Shown here in pieces: positions 1 to 9,446 of a stretch of DNA of 64,000 nt. Each line of letters opens with the position of its first letter. The stretch's first letter is position 1. Both the position numbers and the translations under genes were made by a program. Under the pieces are notes generated by a model, which was not told the DNA's origin, searched no databases, and saw nothing but the letters and a program-made list of their open reading frames with translations. The stretch comes from Marinobacter szutsaonensis. Lineage in GTDB: Bacteria > Pseudomonadota > Gammaproteobacteria > Pseudomonadales > Oleiphilaceae. The stretch lies in the NCBI RefSeq assembly GCF_039523335.1, contig NZ_BAAAFC010000001.1:2418001-2482000 (forward strand). Direction: 5' to 3'.

Positions 1-3000
1 GGGGCAGTCGGGGTCTCGCCCCGGATGACCGATTCCACCTGGGCTACCAGGTCGGTAGCAGGCGGGCAGGGCTTCTGGGTCGCGACCTGCTCAACCATCT
101 GGGCCAGACGGTCGTGACAGGCAAACAGCAGGTCCGTCATGTCCTCGGACGCGGCCAGCTGGCCTTCGGCCACTTTCTCGAACAGGTCCTCGAGTACATG
201 GGTGAGATCGCCGATGGCATTGACGCCGGCCATGCGCGCGCCCCCTTTCAGGGTATGCACGTCACGCTGCAGTTCGGCGGCAACCGAAGTGTCGGACGGG
301 TTCTCGCTCCAGGTGTGCAGGGCACTGCCGGTGGAGTTGATCAGGTCATAGGCTTCTTCGAGGAAGATGCCCACCAGCTCCGGATCCAGATGGGAAAGAT
401 CAGTCGGGCCTTCTTCCACGGTCTCGCTGGCCGGTTCGCCAGCGGTTTCATCCGCCGGTGCGGTGGATTCACCGGGCTGTTGCTCCGGCGCGGGCTCGGC
501 AACATCCGTGACCGGTCGTGAACCGGCCGCGCTGCCCATGTAAGCCTGGATCTCGGCAACCAGATCCGGTGCCGGCCGCGGGGTCTCAGCGCTTTCCAGG
601 GCCTCCACCATGCCGGCAAGGCGGTCATGGCTGCGGAACAAGAGGTCGGACAGCTGGTCGTTGACCGACAGCCGTTGCTCGGTCAGGCCCTCGAACAGGG
701 TTTCCAGTTCATGGGACAGGTCGCCTACGGCTGGGATGTCGGCCAGACGGGCGCCGCCCTTGAGGGTATGCAGGTCTCGCTGCAGCAACCTGAGGATATC
801 GAGATTGCCGGTGTTTTCACTCCAGCTCTGCAGGGCCTCGGCGGTGCTGTCGATCAGGTCCCGGGCTTCTTCCAGGAAGATCTCGGCCAGTTCCTGATCG
901 AGGCCGTCATCGGACTCATCAGTTTCCGGAAGCGGCGGCTGCTCGGCTTCAGCCTGCGGCTCTGGTTCTGCTTCGGGCTCGTCGAGACCTTCGGCGTCGA
1001 AACTCAGATCAATTTCTTCGAGCTCGTCGTTGAACTGCTGCTCGAAGGCGTCCGGTATCACGGATGCTTCCGTGCCGGTTGTATCGGCCGGCTCACTCGG
1101 GCCTTCGGCCAGCGTCTCGATACCGGCCAGCAGCTCGGGATCGGAACTGGTGGCAAGGCCGGCAGCGACCTGATCCATCATGTTGATCAGTTGTTCATGT
1201 CCGGCACGGACGGTGGTGAAGAAGTGCTCATCCGGCGCCTGATGGTCGTCGGCGACCGCCTCGTAGGCGTTCTTCAGGGCGCCGGCAAGGGCGGAGACAT
1301 CGGTGAGGCCGGCTTCAGCCGAGCCCTCGGTCAGCTGGTCCAGCTCGTTCCGGAGCTGCGCCAGCGGGCTGGTTTCCGTTGGATCGGCTGCCCACCGGTC
1401 AAGGATCTGTTCGGCGTCCAGGACAATGTCCAGGCCTTCGTTCAGGAACAGGCGAACCAGCTGGGATTCGGCCTGTCGGGTCGGCGCTCTGGTGTCGTCA
1501 TCGGCAGCAGCCCGCAGGGTGGAGCGGCTGAGGTTCTCGAGCCTTTCGAGGAATTCGTCGGTGCCCGCCAGCGGCGCTTGCGGGGTCTGTCGAATCTGGG
1601 CCAGGCCACGGGTCAGGAAGTCGCAGGCCTGTTCAATCAGGGCGACGACTTCCCGATCAGCTCGCTTGTTCTGGGCGCGGGCTTCTTTCACAAACCGCTC
1701 GAGGGGAGTGATGACCTCGGCGATCGGTGTGATTCCGGCGGTATGGGCACTGCCTTTGAGGGTATGCAGGGCCCGGGACAGGTCGTCGGTGTAGGGGACG
1801 GTGGTCTTTTCGCCGGCGGCAGCCAGGTAGTCCTTCAGGGTCTGCAGATGGGTCTCGGTTTCGCTTTCGAAAATGTCGAGCAGCACCGGATCCACGCCGT
1901 TGTCGTCGGCCTCGTCGGTTTCCGCCGTAGTCTCCGGAGCTGCCTCGGATTCGTCTGCGCTGGCTGGCATGGTGCCGGTGTCGGGGATCTCGCCATTGGC
2001 CAGGGTGTTGGCCCGGGCTTCGAGGGCTGATGTGTCCATGGAAGGCGCACGACGTTTCTCGAAGTCTTCCACCAGTGGCGGCAGCGCCTCGGTGACATCC
2101 TGCAACAGCGCCGCAATGTCATTGTTCATGAGGATCGAGCCGTCGATGGCTCGATTGAGCATGTTTTCGACGGACCAGGCCAGTTCACCCACCACATTGG
2201 CACCAACCATACGGCCGCTGCCCTTGAGGGTGTGGAAGGCCCGGCGGACCTCGGTGAGCGCACTGCGGTCATCGTGCTGACGCAGCAGCATTGGCAGGTA
2301 CTCACGGATGGTATCCAGGACTTCACCGGCCTCTTCGACGAAGATCTCGAGGATTTCGTCATCGATCAGATCGTCCTCGTCGCTTCCGGCCGGCGCTTCC
2401 GGTGCAGTGGCAGGCTCGGGTTGTGCCGGCGTCTCGTCAGCGGCCGGGGCCTCGGCTACCGGAGCGGATTCCGGGGCCTGTTCGGCGTCGGTACGGCGGG
2501 TGTCGGCCATGACTTCGGCGCGCCGGATCAGGCCGTCAACTTCTCCGTCCGCCTGGCCATCCCGGAATTCCTGGATCAGGGTCGGAATCCGTGCGTTGAC
2601 CTCGTCCACCAGGCTGAACAGATCGTCGGTCGGTTTGATGGTCTGGTCGATGACCCGGTTCAGCAGGTTTTCCACCGACCAGGCCAGCTCGCCGATGCTG
2701 GTGGCACCCACCATGCGACCACTGCCCTTGAGGGTGTGGAACGCCCGACGGACTTCGGTCAGGGCTTCACGGTCGTCGTGGTTCTGGCGCAGACGCGGAT
2801 AGAAATCGTGGATGGTCTCCAGGACCTCCTGGGCTTCCTCAACGAAGATCTCCAGGATCTCGTCGTCCAGCAGGTCCTCGTCGGATTCCTTGGTGTCCTC
2901 GGTTGCGGCTGCGGATTCTTCGGCAGGGGGCTCAACCTCCGCCGGCACTTCAGGCTCGGCTGCCGGTGCGTTCCAGGTGGGCTCGGCACCCACCGGGAAA

Positions 3001-4688
3001 CCGAGGGAAGCCAGGCTGTCTTCGGCGACCTGCAGCACGGCGTCGTTTTCGCTGATACCCTCGGCCAGCCGCTCCAGGTAGTACTCGATACTGGTGACGG
3101 CGTCGGCCAGAGTGTCCAGTTGTTTCCAGTCCGGCACCTGTTTGCCACCGAGCAGAACATCGGTGATGTAACGCTCAGCGGATTCGAGCATGTCCGCCAC
3201 ACGATCGAGGGGGATCAGGGCAAGACCGCCACGGATGCTGTGCAGCAATTCCGGAACGTGTTCGATCTCGCGGGTATCCCACTGGGATGCGATGAAGTTG
3301 ACGATGGCAGATTTGACCTGCTCGAGGGTGTTGCGGGATTCCCTCAGCAGGGCAGAGCTGGCTTCGCCCAGTTCCCGTGAGCCCAGGTTGATCGCGTCGC
3401 CGGGGCGTGCGTGGTCCTGTGTCTCGACCTGGCGGTCGGTGTCGAGGCCGGCCAGGCTGGCTTCGACGTACAGCAGGGCACCGGCAATGTCCATCAGGGT
3501 GCCGTCGTCCACCAATTCGGTCTGGTCGCTGAGTTTTTCCACCAGCTCGATCTGTTCGGTCACCACCTTGCGGGGGATACCCAGGCCGAGCACGGCGAGG
3601 GTGTTGGCCACCTGGCGCAGGCCGGGCAACAGATCGTCCAGCTCGCTGTTCTGGCGCAACTCGGAGCGCACGAACAGGTCGAGCTGGTCCTTGAGTTTGG
3701 CCAACTCTTCGTTCAGGGCGCTGACCACCGAGTGGATCGCCTCACGGCCCGGCCCGGATACCCGGGTACGGGCGGCATCGACGTCATCGTCCGATGGCAG
3801 TGCCATGTTGAGCTTGTAGTCGTTACGCAGGGCCTGGACCTGTGGGGTGTCCAGGTCCCGGGCACGGGCCACGTAGTAGAGCAGGTGCTTGAACAGCGCT
3901 TCCGGGGCCTGCTGCTGGAGCACATTTGCCTGGCCGTCGGTAAGCAGGCGGATTTCGGCATCCAGCTCCCGCAGCAGGGATTTGACCGCGGCGTTGACCG
4001 GGTTCGCGTGGGCCTGGAGGGTCTCCACGAAGGCACTGGCGGCTTTCCACAATTCACCGCGCGGTGTGTTCTGGCACAGGCGGGCGAGACGCTGGATGAC
4101 CTTCTGGAGGTAGCTGAACTGGGCGTCCAGATCCTCCTCGCGGACCACGCCGGCCAGGGCGAACTGGTACATCTGCCGGAGCTTGCGGATATGGCCGAGA
4201 ACCTTCGGGTCCTGCAGCCGCCGGGAGGCGGTGCTGCTGACGCTCATCTGCGCCCGGCTGAGATCCGGCTTGAACAGCGAGGTATCGGAGAGCAGGGCTT
4301 CGCCGCGGGCGGCCCGCAGGTCATTGAGCATGGGCAGCAGCACCATCGGGAAATCATCTTCGCTGCTGGTCAGGTGCTCCAGGTACTGGGGCAGCTGCAG
4401 GATCGCCTGCATCAGGATATCAACGGCCTCGTCCACATTGCTGACGGACTCGTTGAGAATCGCCTGGGTGAGCTTTTCCATCTCCTCGGTGAGCAATGCC
4501 GCACCGTAGAGTTCCACCATCTGCAGGGTGCCATGCACCTGATGGAGATAATTCAGGCAGAAGCGCAGGCGCGCGGTGTCGTCACGGTTCTCGACATACG
4601 CTTCCAGTGCATGCTGGCCTTGGGTCAGCGTGTCCTGTATTTCTCCCCGAACCCAGTCGAGGGCGATGCTGTCATGGTGATTGCCCAT
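1..4688 (-). CDS. chpA: ChpA, Pil-Chp hybrid histidine kinase (N-terminal part; cut by window edge)
   Basis: One minus-strand frame stays open from an ATG at 4688 to the left edge, 1562 codons without a stop. It encodes the Hpt-rich N-terminal part of the CheA-like kinase that controls twitching motility and surface sensing through type IV pili. Candidate phosphoacceptor histidines are near residues 483 (HSIRGG), 651 and 819 (both FHTLKGSGRMVG), 975 (LHTLKGSA), 1307 (LHTLKGGA) and 1478 (VHTLKGGA). A degenerate module without a histidine lies around residue 1140. The modules at 651 and 819 are nearly identical. The CheA catalytic core and the receiver domain expected in this family must lie off the left edge. 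It starts 11 bases after the pilK stop and is the last gene of a co-directional run that begins with pilG. Confidence 0.95.
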   Translation of the reverse strand, partial: MGNHHDSIALDWVRGEIQDTLTQGQHALEAYVENRDDTARLRFCLNYLHQVHGTLQMVELYGAALLTEEMEKLTQAILNESVSNVDEAVDILMQAILQLPQYLEHLTSSEDDFPMVLLPMLNDLRAARGEALLSDTSLFKPDLSRAQMSVSSTASRRLQDPKVLGHIRKLRQMYQFALAGVVREEDLDAQFSYLQKVIQRLARLCQNTPRGELWKAASAFVETLQAHANPVNAAVKSLLRELDAEIRLLTDGQANVLQQQAPEALFKHLLYYVARARDLDTPQVQALRNDYKLNMALPSDDDVDAARTRVSGPGREAIHSVVSALNEELAKLKDQLDLFVRSELRQNSELDDLLPGLRQVANTLAVLGLGIPRKVVTEQIELVEKLSDQTELVDDGTLMDIAGALLYVEASLAGLDTDRQVETQDHARPGDAINLGSRELGEASSALLRESRNTLEQVKSAIVNFIASQWDTREIEHVPELLHSIRGGLALIPLDRVADMLESAERYITDVLLGGKQVPDWKQLDTLADAVTSIEYYLERLAEGISENDAVLQVAEDSLASLGFPVGAEPTWNAPAAEPEVPAEVEPPAEESAAATEDTKESDEDLLDDEILEIFVEEAQEVLETIHDFYPRLRQNHDDREALTEVRRAFHTLKGSGRMVGATSIGELAWSVENLLNRVIDQTIKPTDDLFSLVDEVNARIPTLIQEFRDGQADGEVDGLIRRAEVMADTRRTDAEQAPESAPVAEAPAADETPAQPEPATAPEAPAGSDEDDLIDDEILEIFVEEAGEVLDTIREYLPMLLRQHDDRSALTEVRRAFHTLKGSGRMVGANVVGELAWSVENMLNRAIDGSILMNNDIAALLQDVTEALPPLVEDFEKRRAPSMDTSALEARANTLANGEIPDTGTMPASADESEAAPETTAETDEADDNGVDPVLLDIFESETETHLQTLKDYLAAAGEKTTVPYTDDLSRALHTLKGSAHTAGITPIAEVITPLERFVKEARAQNKRADREVVALIEQACDFLTRGLAQIRQTPQAPLAGTDEFLERLENLSRSTLRAAADDDTRAPTRQAESQLVRLFLNEGLDIVLDAEQILDRWAADPTETSPLAQLRNELDQLTEGSAEAGLTDVSALAGALKNAYEAVADDHQAPDEHFFTTVRAGHEQLINMMDQVAAGLATSSDPELLAGIETLAEGPSEPADTTGTEASVIPDAFEQQFNDELEEIDLSFDAEGLDEPEAEPEPQAEAEQPPLPETDESDDGLDQELAEIFLEEARDLIDSTAEALQSWSENTGNLDILRLLQRDLHTLKGGARLADIPAVGDLSHELETLFEGLTEQRLSVNDQLSDLLFRSHDRLAGMVEALESAETPRPAPDLVAEIQAYMGSAAGSRPVTDVAEPAPEQQPGESTAPADETAGEPASETVEEGPTDLSHLDPELVGIFLEEAYDLINSTGSALHTWSENPSDTSVAAELQRDVHTLKGGARMAGVNAIGDLTHVLEDLFEKVAEGQLAASEDMTDLLFACHDRLAQMVEQVATQKPCPPATDLVAQVESVIRGETPTA

Positions 4689-4699
4689 AACCACTCCGG

Positions 4700-5599
4700 T
4701 TATTCTTCGTCGGCCTGGCGTTTGATCCACGCCAGAACATGTTCCGAGGGTACCCGCTGCAGGCCGGGTGGTTGCCAGTCGGTCAACTCACCCTGGCCCA
4801 GCACCAGTAATCCCCCCGGTGCCAGTCTTTCTGCTAACCGCTTCACGATCTCCCGCCGGCGCCAGCGGCGGAAATAGATCAGCAGATTCTGGCAGAAGAT
4901 GATGTTCATTCCGTGCATGGGTGCGGTGTCCAGATCCAGGACATTGAGCCTGGTGAAACACACCCGATCGCGGATGCTCTTTACGATTTCGACAGTATTT
5001 CGCTCGGCGGGGCGGAAATACCGGTCCTTCAGGACTTCGTCCATACCCAGCAGTTTGCGGGCGCTGAACTGCCCCTTGCCGGCCTTGTCGATGGCGGGCT
5101 TGCTGATGTCGGACCCGGTCACCCCGAACAATGGCTGCATTGCCAGCTGGTTCATGCACTCGTTGAGTACCATCGCCAGCGTGTAGGGCTCTTCGCCGGT
5201 GGAACAGCCGACGCTCCAGGCTTCCAGGGCACGCTTCCTCAGCTGCTCACGCGGCCGCGTCAGGACATAGTCGGACACCAGCCGGAAGGCATCGGGATCC
5301 CGGAAGAACCGGGTCTCCTGAACGGTCAGCCGGTCCACCAGAGTTGCCCATTCCACCACCGCGTCCGGGCCGGATACGATTTTCTCGTAGTAGGCCTGGT
5401 AGCTGCTGCAGCCGATCTCACGCATCCGGATCCCGATGTTGGTCTCCAGGAACGAGCGTCGATCGGCCGACAGGGTTATCCCGGTGCGATGCTCCAGCAG
5501 GGTCTGCCACTGGTGGAACTGCGCCGCATCCATATCCGGAAGGCGGCGCATGGACCAGATACCTTCGGCGGGTGACAGGTTGTCGTGCGTATGCGCCAT
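4700..5599 (-). CDS. pilK: PilK, CheR-type chemoreceptor methyltransferase
   Basis: 299 residues. It is a CheR-family SAM-dependent methyltransferase expected to methylate glutamates on the PilJ receptor encoded next to it. An N-terminal helical CheR domain (about residues 25-90) is followed by the catalytic Rossmann domain, with the family signature TRFFRDP near residue 115, the SAM-binding segment SVGCSTGEEPY near residue 150, and NIIFCQNLLIYF near residue 235. The position between pilJ and chpA matches the Pseudomonas aeruginosa cluster, where PilK is not strictly required for twitching. No CheB methylesterase is visible; a ChpB would be expected beyond chpA, off the window. Confidence 0.93.
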   Translation of the reverse strand: MAHTHDNLSPAEGIWSMRRLPDMDAAQFHQWQTLLEHRTGITLSADRRSFLETNIGIRMREIGCSSYQAYYEKIVSGPDAVVEWATLVDRLTVQETRFFRDPDAFRLVSDYVLTRPREQLRKRALEAWSVGCSTGEEPYTLAMVLNECMNQLAMQPLFGVTGSDISKPAIDKAGKGQFSARKLLGMDEVLKDRYFRPAERNTVEIVKSIRDRVCFTRLNVLDLDTAPMHGMNIIFCQNLLIYFRRWRRREIVKRLAERLAPGGLLVLGQGELTDWQPPGLQRVPSEHVLAWIKRQADEE

Positions 5600-5626
5600 A
5601 AACTGTCAGCTGCCCCGGGCCGTTCT

Positions 5627-7702
5627 TCAGCCCACCACCGGAACGTCGCTGTCTTCCTCTTGCTCTTCGTCGGCCACGTCCTCTTCCGGCAGGGTGAAGC
5701 CGGCAACAGAGGACCGCAGTTCGGACGCCATTTCGGCCAGGTTACCGATAGACTTCGCGGTCGCGTTGGTACCGGACGAGGTCTGGGAGGTGATTTCCTG
5801 GATAACGTTCATGGTGTTGGAAATGTGCGCCGCAGAGGACGACTGCTGGCGTGCGGCGTTGGAGATGTTCTGGATCAACTCCGCCAGGGACATGGATACG
5901 TTCTCGATTTCCTCGAGTGCAATACCCGCGTCCTGGGCCAGACGGGCACCACGGACCACCTCGGCGGTGGTGTGTTCCATGGAGATAACCGCCTCGTTGG
6001 TATCGGACTGGATCGTCTTAACCAGAGCTTCAATCTGCTTGGTTGCTGCAGAGGAACGTTCCGCGAGGCGCTGAACCTCGTCCGCAACCACCGCGAAGCC
6101 TCGACCCGCGTCACCGGCCATGGAGGCCTGGATCGCGGCGTTCAGGGACAGGATGTTGGTCTGGTCGGCGATGTCGTTGATCAGGGATACGATGTCACCG
6201 ATTTCCTGGGAGGATTCACCCAGACGCTTGATCCGCTTGGAGGTTTCCTGGATCTGCTCCCGGATGTTGTCCATGCCGCGGATAGTGTTCTGTACCACTT
6301 CCGCGCCTTTCTTCGCGATCGCAACCGACCGCTCCGCAACCGCGGAGGATTCGGCGGCGTTCGAGGATACCTGGTCGATGGACACGGCCATCTCGTTAAC
6401 CGCTGCAGAAGCTCCGGCAATTTCCTGGGCCTGGTGCTCGGAAGCGTCGGCCAGGTGCATCGCGGTGGACTGGGTTTCCTGGGCGGCGCCCGCTACCCGT
6501 ACCGCGGTACCCCGGATCGCCTGTACCAGTCCGCGCATCTGGTCGATCGCGTAGTTGATAGAGTCGGCGATGGCACCGGTGAAGTCCTCGGTTACCGTGG
6601 CCTCGGTGGTCAGGTCACCATCCGCCAGGTCGGCGAGTTCGTCCAGCAGTCGCAGGATCGCGTTCTGGTTCTGTTCGTTCTGCTCCTGGGTCGCTGCCAG
6701 GCGGGCCTGGGCTTCGCGGTACAGGGCAAGGCCGATGAAGACAACGATGGCAACCATCGCGGCCAGGATGATAAAGGCCAGGGTCGGGCTGACCAGGCGT
6801 GAGGCCGGCTGGTTGCGGAAACCTTCAGCCAGGACAGAGAGTTCGGAGAGCAGGATCTCGGAGTTCTGGAAGATGTCGCTGGCAGCGGTGCGCACCTTGA
6901 AGAGGTCGGGAGAGGCTTCAAGGATGGCGTCAACGTTCTGGGAGACGAACTCGAACAGCTCGGCAACCGCTTCCAGACCGTAGATGGCGTCTTCATCGGT
7001 TACCCGGGAGATGCCCATGGCTTCGTTGCCGTTGAGCTGGCCGTCGAGAACCCGCCCGAACAGGCTGGCGTCGCGGCCGAACCGGTCGGCGGCAATAACC
7101 GCGTCTTCGTCACCGGACAGTACGTTGTTAACAGAACGGACGATACGCTCTGCCAGCAGCGACTGGCGCTGGGCCAGAGCGATCTGTTCGGCCGGTGCGT
7201 CGTTATCCAGCAGGATCTGTACGATGTCGTCGTACTCCACCTGGAGCTGGGGAATGGTTTCGTTCAGGGTCCGGGCTACTTCGTGCAGGCCCAGTACCGC
7301 ATCCTGGGTGGAGAGGATGCTGTCGGCATTTTCCCGGACAATGTTCCAGTTCTGCTGTACACCGCTTTGCTGTGCCAGTTCACTGGGGGGCAGGCCGGTT
7401 TCCGGGTTGCCTTCGGTGACGAAGGTCCAGAGCTGCTGGAAGTCATCGCGGGAGCGGCGCAACTGGTTGAACGCCTCGGCGGTACCGCCGGCGGCCTCGG
7501 TCGCGTTCTTCGCAATGGCCTGCGAGAGTACCCGCAGTTCCGCAGTGTGGGCAATGTATCGCTGGTCGTTCTGGCTGTCACGGTTGATGATGAACAGCAC
7601 GGCAACGAGCAGGACGGTAAGTGCGATCAGTGCGGCGATCAGGCCGGCAACCAGCTTGTTGCCTCCCTGTCCCATACCCAATCTTCCGGCTCTGTTTTTC
7701 AT
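5627..7702 (-). CDS. pilJ: PilJ, type IV pilus methyl-accepting chemoreceptor
   Basis: 691 residues. It is a membrane chemoreceptor that signals to ChpA through the CheW-like PilI. A first membrane segment lies at about residues 17-38 and a second at about 305-328, with a large helical periplasmic PilJ domain between them. A HAMP-like linker and a long coiled-coil signalling domain follow. The hairpin tip carries [20 protein letters not shown] where ordinary receptors have [20 protein letters not shown], a PilJ-type variation in my memory of the family. The acidic C-terminus ([19 protein letters not shown]) has no CheR-docking pentapeptide. Confidence 0.95.
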   Translation of the reverse strand: [691 protein letters not shown]

Positions 7703-7794
7703 GTTCTGGCTCCCGGCCTCTTCAAAATGTTGGCAAGTCTGTTTTAGCGGATTTCAGGCGGTCAGGGTGATGTTCCTGCCAGTGTCACCACCCT

Positions 7795-8340
7795 TTACCA
7801 CTGCGCGACGTCCAGGAAGTGCTCGTCGGCCACCAGGTCGGCAGCGGAGAACACTCTCCAGACTTCCTCGTTGCGTTCGTAGCCGCCTGTAACAAACGGA
7901 CGAACGCTTTCGGGGACCCCTTGCGGCGCCTCCCGGAAACTGTCGGTTGCGAAATACTGCATCCCCAGGACGCTGTCCACCACCAGCCCGCTGAACACAT
8001 CCCCCTGCTCAACGACCAGAACCCGCCGGTCACGCTGACTGCGCGAGGAGCGGGGTATGTCGAAGAAGCTGGCGAGATCGACCAGGGGGAGCAGGCGGCC
8101 GCGCACGTTGGCGGCGCCCAGCAAGAATGGCCGTACACCCGGAATGTGGGTGAAACGGGGAACGTGGAGAATTTCTGTCACTTCACCCATGGGGGCCACA
8201 TAGTGCTCACCCGATAACACGAAGCCGATGCCGTTCCACAGCTCAACGGCTTCCTGTTGCTCCGGCAGGCCGGCGGCCATGGACCGGCTGCGCTGGGCGA
8301 TATCCGTCAGAACGGCAAAAGGGGCGGCCTGGGCGGACAT
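7795..8340 (-). CDS. pilI: PilI, CheW-like coupling protein
   Basis: 181 residues, a single CheW domain expected to couple PilJ to the ChpA kinase. Typical CheW elements include the FVLSGEHYVAPMGEVTEIL strand region, PFLLGAANVRGRLLPLVDL in the middle, and VLVVEQGDVFSGLVVDSVLG after it. It lies between pilH and pilJ in the conserved order; the pilI start is 22 bases from the pilH stop. Coupling to this particular receptor is inferred from context and family. Confidence 0.93.
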   Translation of the reverse strand: MSAQAAPFAVLTDIAQRSRSMAAGLPEQQEAVELWNGIGFVLSGEHYVAPMGEVTEILHVPRFTHIPGVRPFLLGAANVRGRLLPLVDLASFFDIPRSSRSQRDRRVLVVEQGDVFSGLVVDSVLGMQYFATDSFREAPQGVPESVRPFVTGGYERNEEVWRVFSAADLVADEHFLDVAQW

Positions 8341-8362
8341 GCGTACTCCAAGGTTGTGAGGG

Positions 8363-8725
8363 TCAGGCGATCAGGCTGTTGATGGTCTTGATCAGGTCGT
8401 CTTCGTTCACCGGCTTTACCAGGTAACCCTTGGCGCCCTGGCGGGTGCCCCATACGCGGTCGGTTTCCTGATCTTTGGTGGTAACGATGACAACCGGGAT
8501 GGAGGCAGTCTCGGGCGCACGGGTCAGCTGGCGGGTCGCCTGGAAGCCGTTCAGGCCAGGCATGACTACGTCCATCAGTACCAGATCCGGCGTTTCAGCG
8601 CGGGCCTTGGCAACACCATCCGCGCCGTTATCGGCGGTCAGGACTTCGTGCTTGTGCTTTTCCAGGATGGTGGAAATCTTCTTCACCTCGGTGGGGGAGT
8701 CATCAACAATCAGAATGCGGGCCAT
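8363..8725 (-). CDS. pilH: PilH, single-domain response regulator
   Basis: 120 residues forming one CheY-like receiver and no output domain. The acidic pocket (ILIVDD near the start), the phosphoacceptor Asp in LVLMDVVMPGLNG (about residue 52) and the conserved Lys in AKGYLVKPV (about residue 104) are all present. In P. aeruginosa PilH is one of two receivers phosphorylated by ChpA and is linked to pilus retraction or acts as a phosphate sink. It is assigned as PilH rather than PilG by sequence and by being second in the cluster. Confidence 0.93.
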   Translation of the reverse strand: MARILIVDDSPTEVKKISTILEKHKHEVLTADNGADGVAKARAETPDLVLMDVVMPGLNGFQATRQLTRAPETASIPVVIVTTKDQETDRVWGTRQGAKGYLVKPVNEDDLIKTINSLIA

Positions 8726-8757
8726 GGTTTCCTCGATGGTTCTTGATTTCAGCAGGT

Positions 8758-9150
8758 TTACTGTTCCGCCTGTGGTACGTACTGGCGGATGGTGTTTAGC
8801 AGCTCGTCCTTGCTGAACGGTTTGGTCAGATATTGGTCAGAGCCTACGATGCGACCTTTCGCTTTATCGAACAGTCCGTCCTTGCTGGAGAGCATGATAA
8901 CCGGCGTCTTTTTGAAAGAGGAATTGTTCTTGATCAGTGCGCAGGTCTGGTAGCCATCCAGGCGCGGCATCATGATGTCCACGAAAATGATGTCCGGCTG
9001 GGAATCGGCAATCTTGGCCAGAGCGTCAAAGCCGTCAGTCGCGGTGATGACCTCACAGCCGACCTTCTTGAGGAGGGTTTCTGCGGTGCGACGAATCGTT
9101 TTGCTGTCGTCGATCACCATAATCTTCAGATTCTCGAAGTTGTCATCCAT
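8758..9150 (-). CDS. pilG: PilG, single-domain response regulator
   Basis: 130 residues, a CheY-like receiver only. It shows IMVIDDSKTIRRTAE at the N-terminus, the phosphoacceptor Asp in IIFVDIMMPRLDGY (about residue 58) and the Lys in YLTKPFSKDEL (about residue 109). It is the first gene of the pilGHIJK-chpA run. In the family PilG promotes pilus extension and cAMP signalling through the ChpA phosphorelay. Upstream is a divergent intergenic region shared with gshB. Confidence 0.94.
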   Translation of the reverse strand: MDDNFENLKIMVIDDSKTIRRTAETLLKKVGCEVITATDGFDALAKIADSQPDIIFVDIMMPRLDGYQTCALIKNNSSFKKTPVIMLSSKDGLFDKAKGRIVGSDQYLTKPFSKDELLNTIRQYVPQAEQ

Positions 9151-9446
9151 TGTCCAACTGCCTTGCGCTCAGCGACTATCTTTATTTTGGAACGGGGGTT
9201 TTAACACAAACCTCAAGGTTCTTCTATAAACCCCGCTCAGTTATAGAATATCGATGGCCATATAAAAAGTATTAGTTTGTGACTAAATGTACTTCTGCCC
9301 GCACAGTCACGTATCCCCTGAGGATATCTCCGGATGCATTCGCGGCTCGGGTACAATACCATCTGACGTCTCAGGATAGCATTTAACGCCCGGTTCGCTC
9401 TGCTGTCCGGTTCGTGTTTTTACTTCCCAGGAGCTGAAGAGACACT
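9151..9446. promoter_or_regulatory. Divergent intergenic region between pilG and gshB
   Basis: 296 bases without a credible gene. The half near pilG is AT-rich (about 9180-9290) and is the likely place for the pilG promoter on the minus strand. The half near gshB contains TACAAT at 9352-9357, a good -10 for a plus-strand sigma-70 promoter, but the hexamer 17 bases upstream is a poor -35. No operator was recognised. Confidence 0.45.

Noticed and set aside
627..2030. Long plus-strand open frame of 467 codons
   Set aside because: It lies opposite ChpA, whose minus-strand frame is open for 1562 codons and has repeated Hpt motifs. The plus-strand product is low-complexity and has no recognisable domain.
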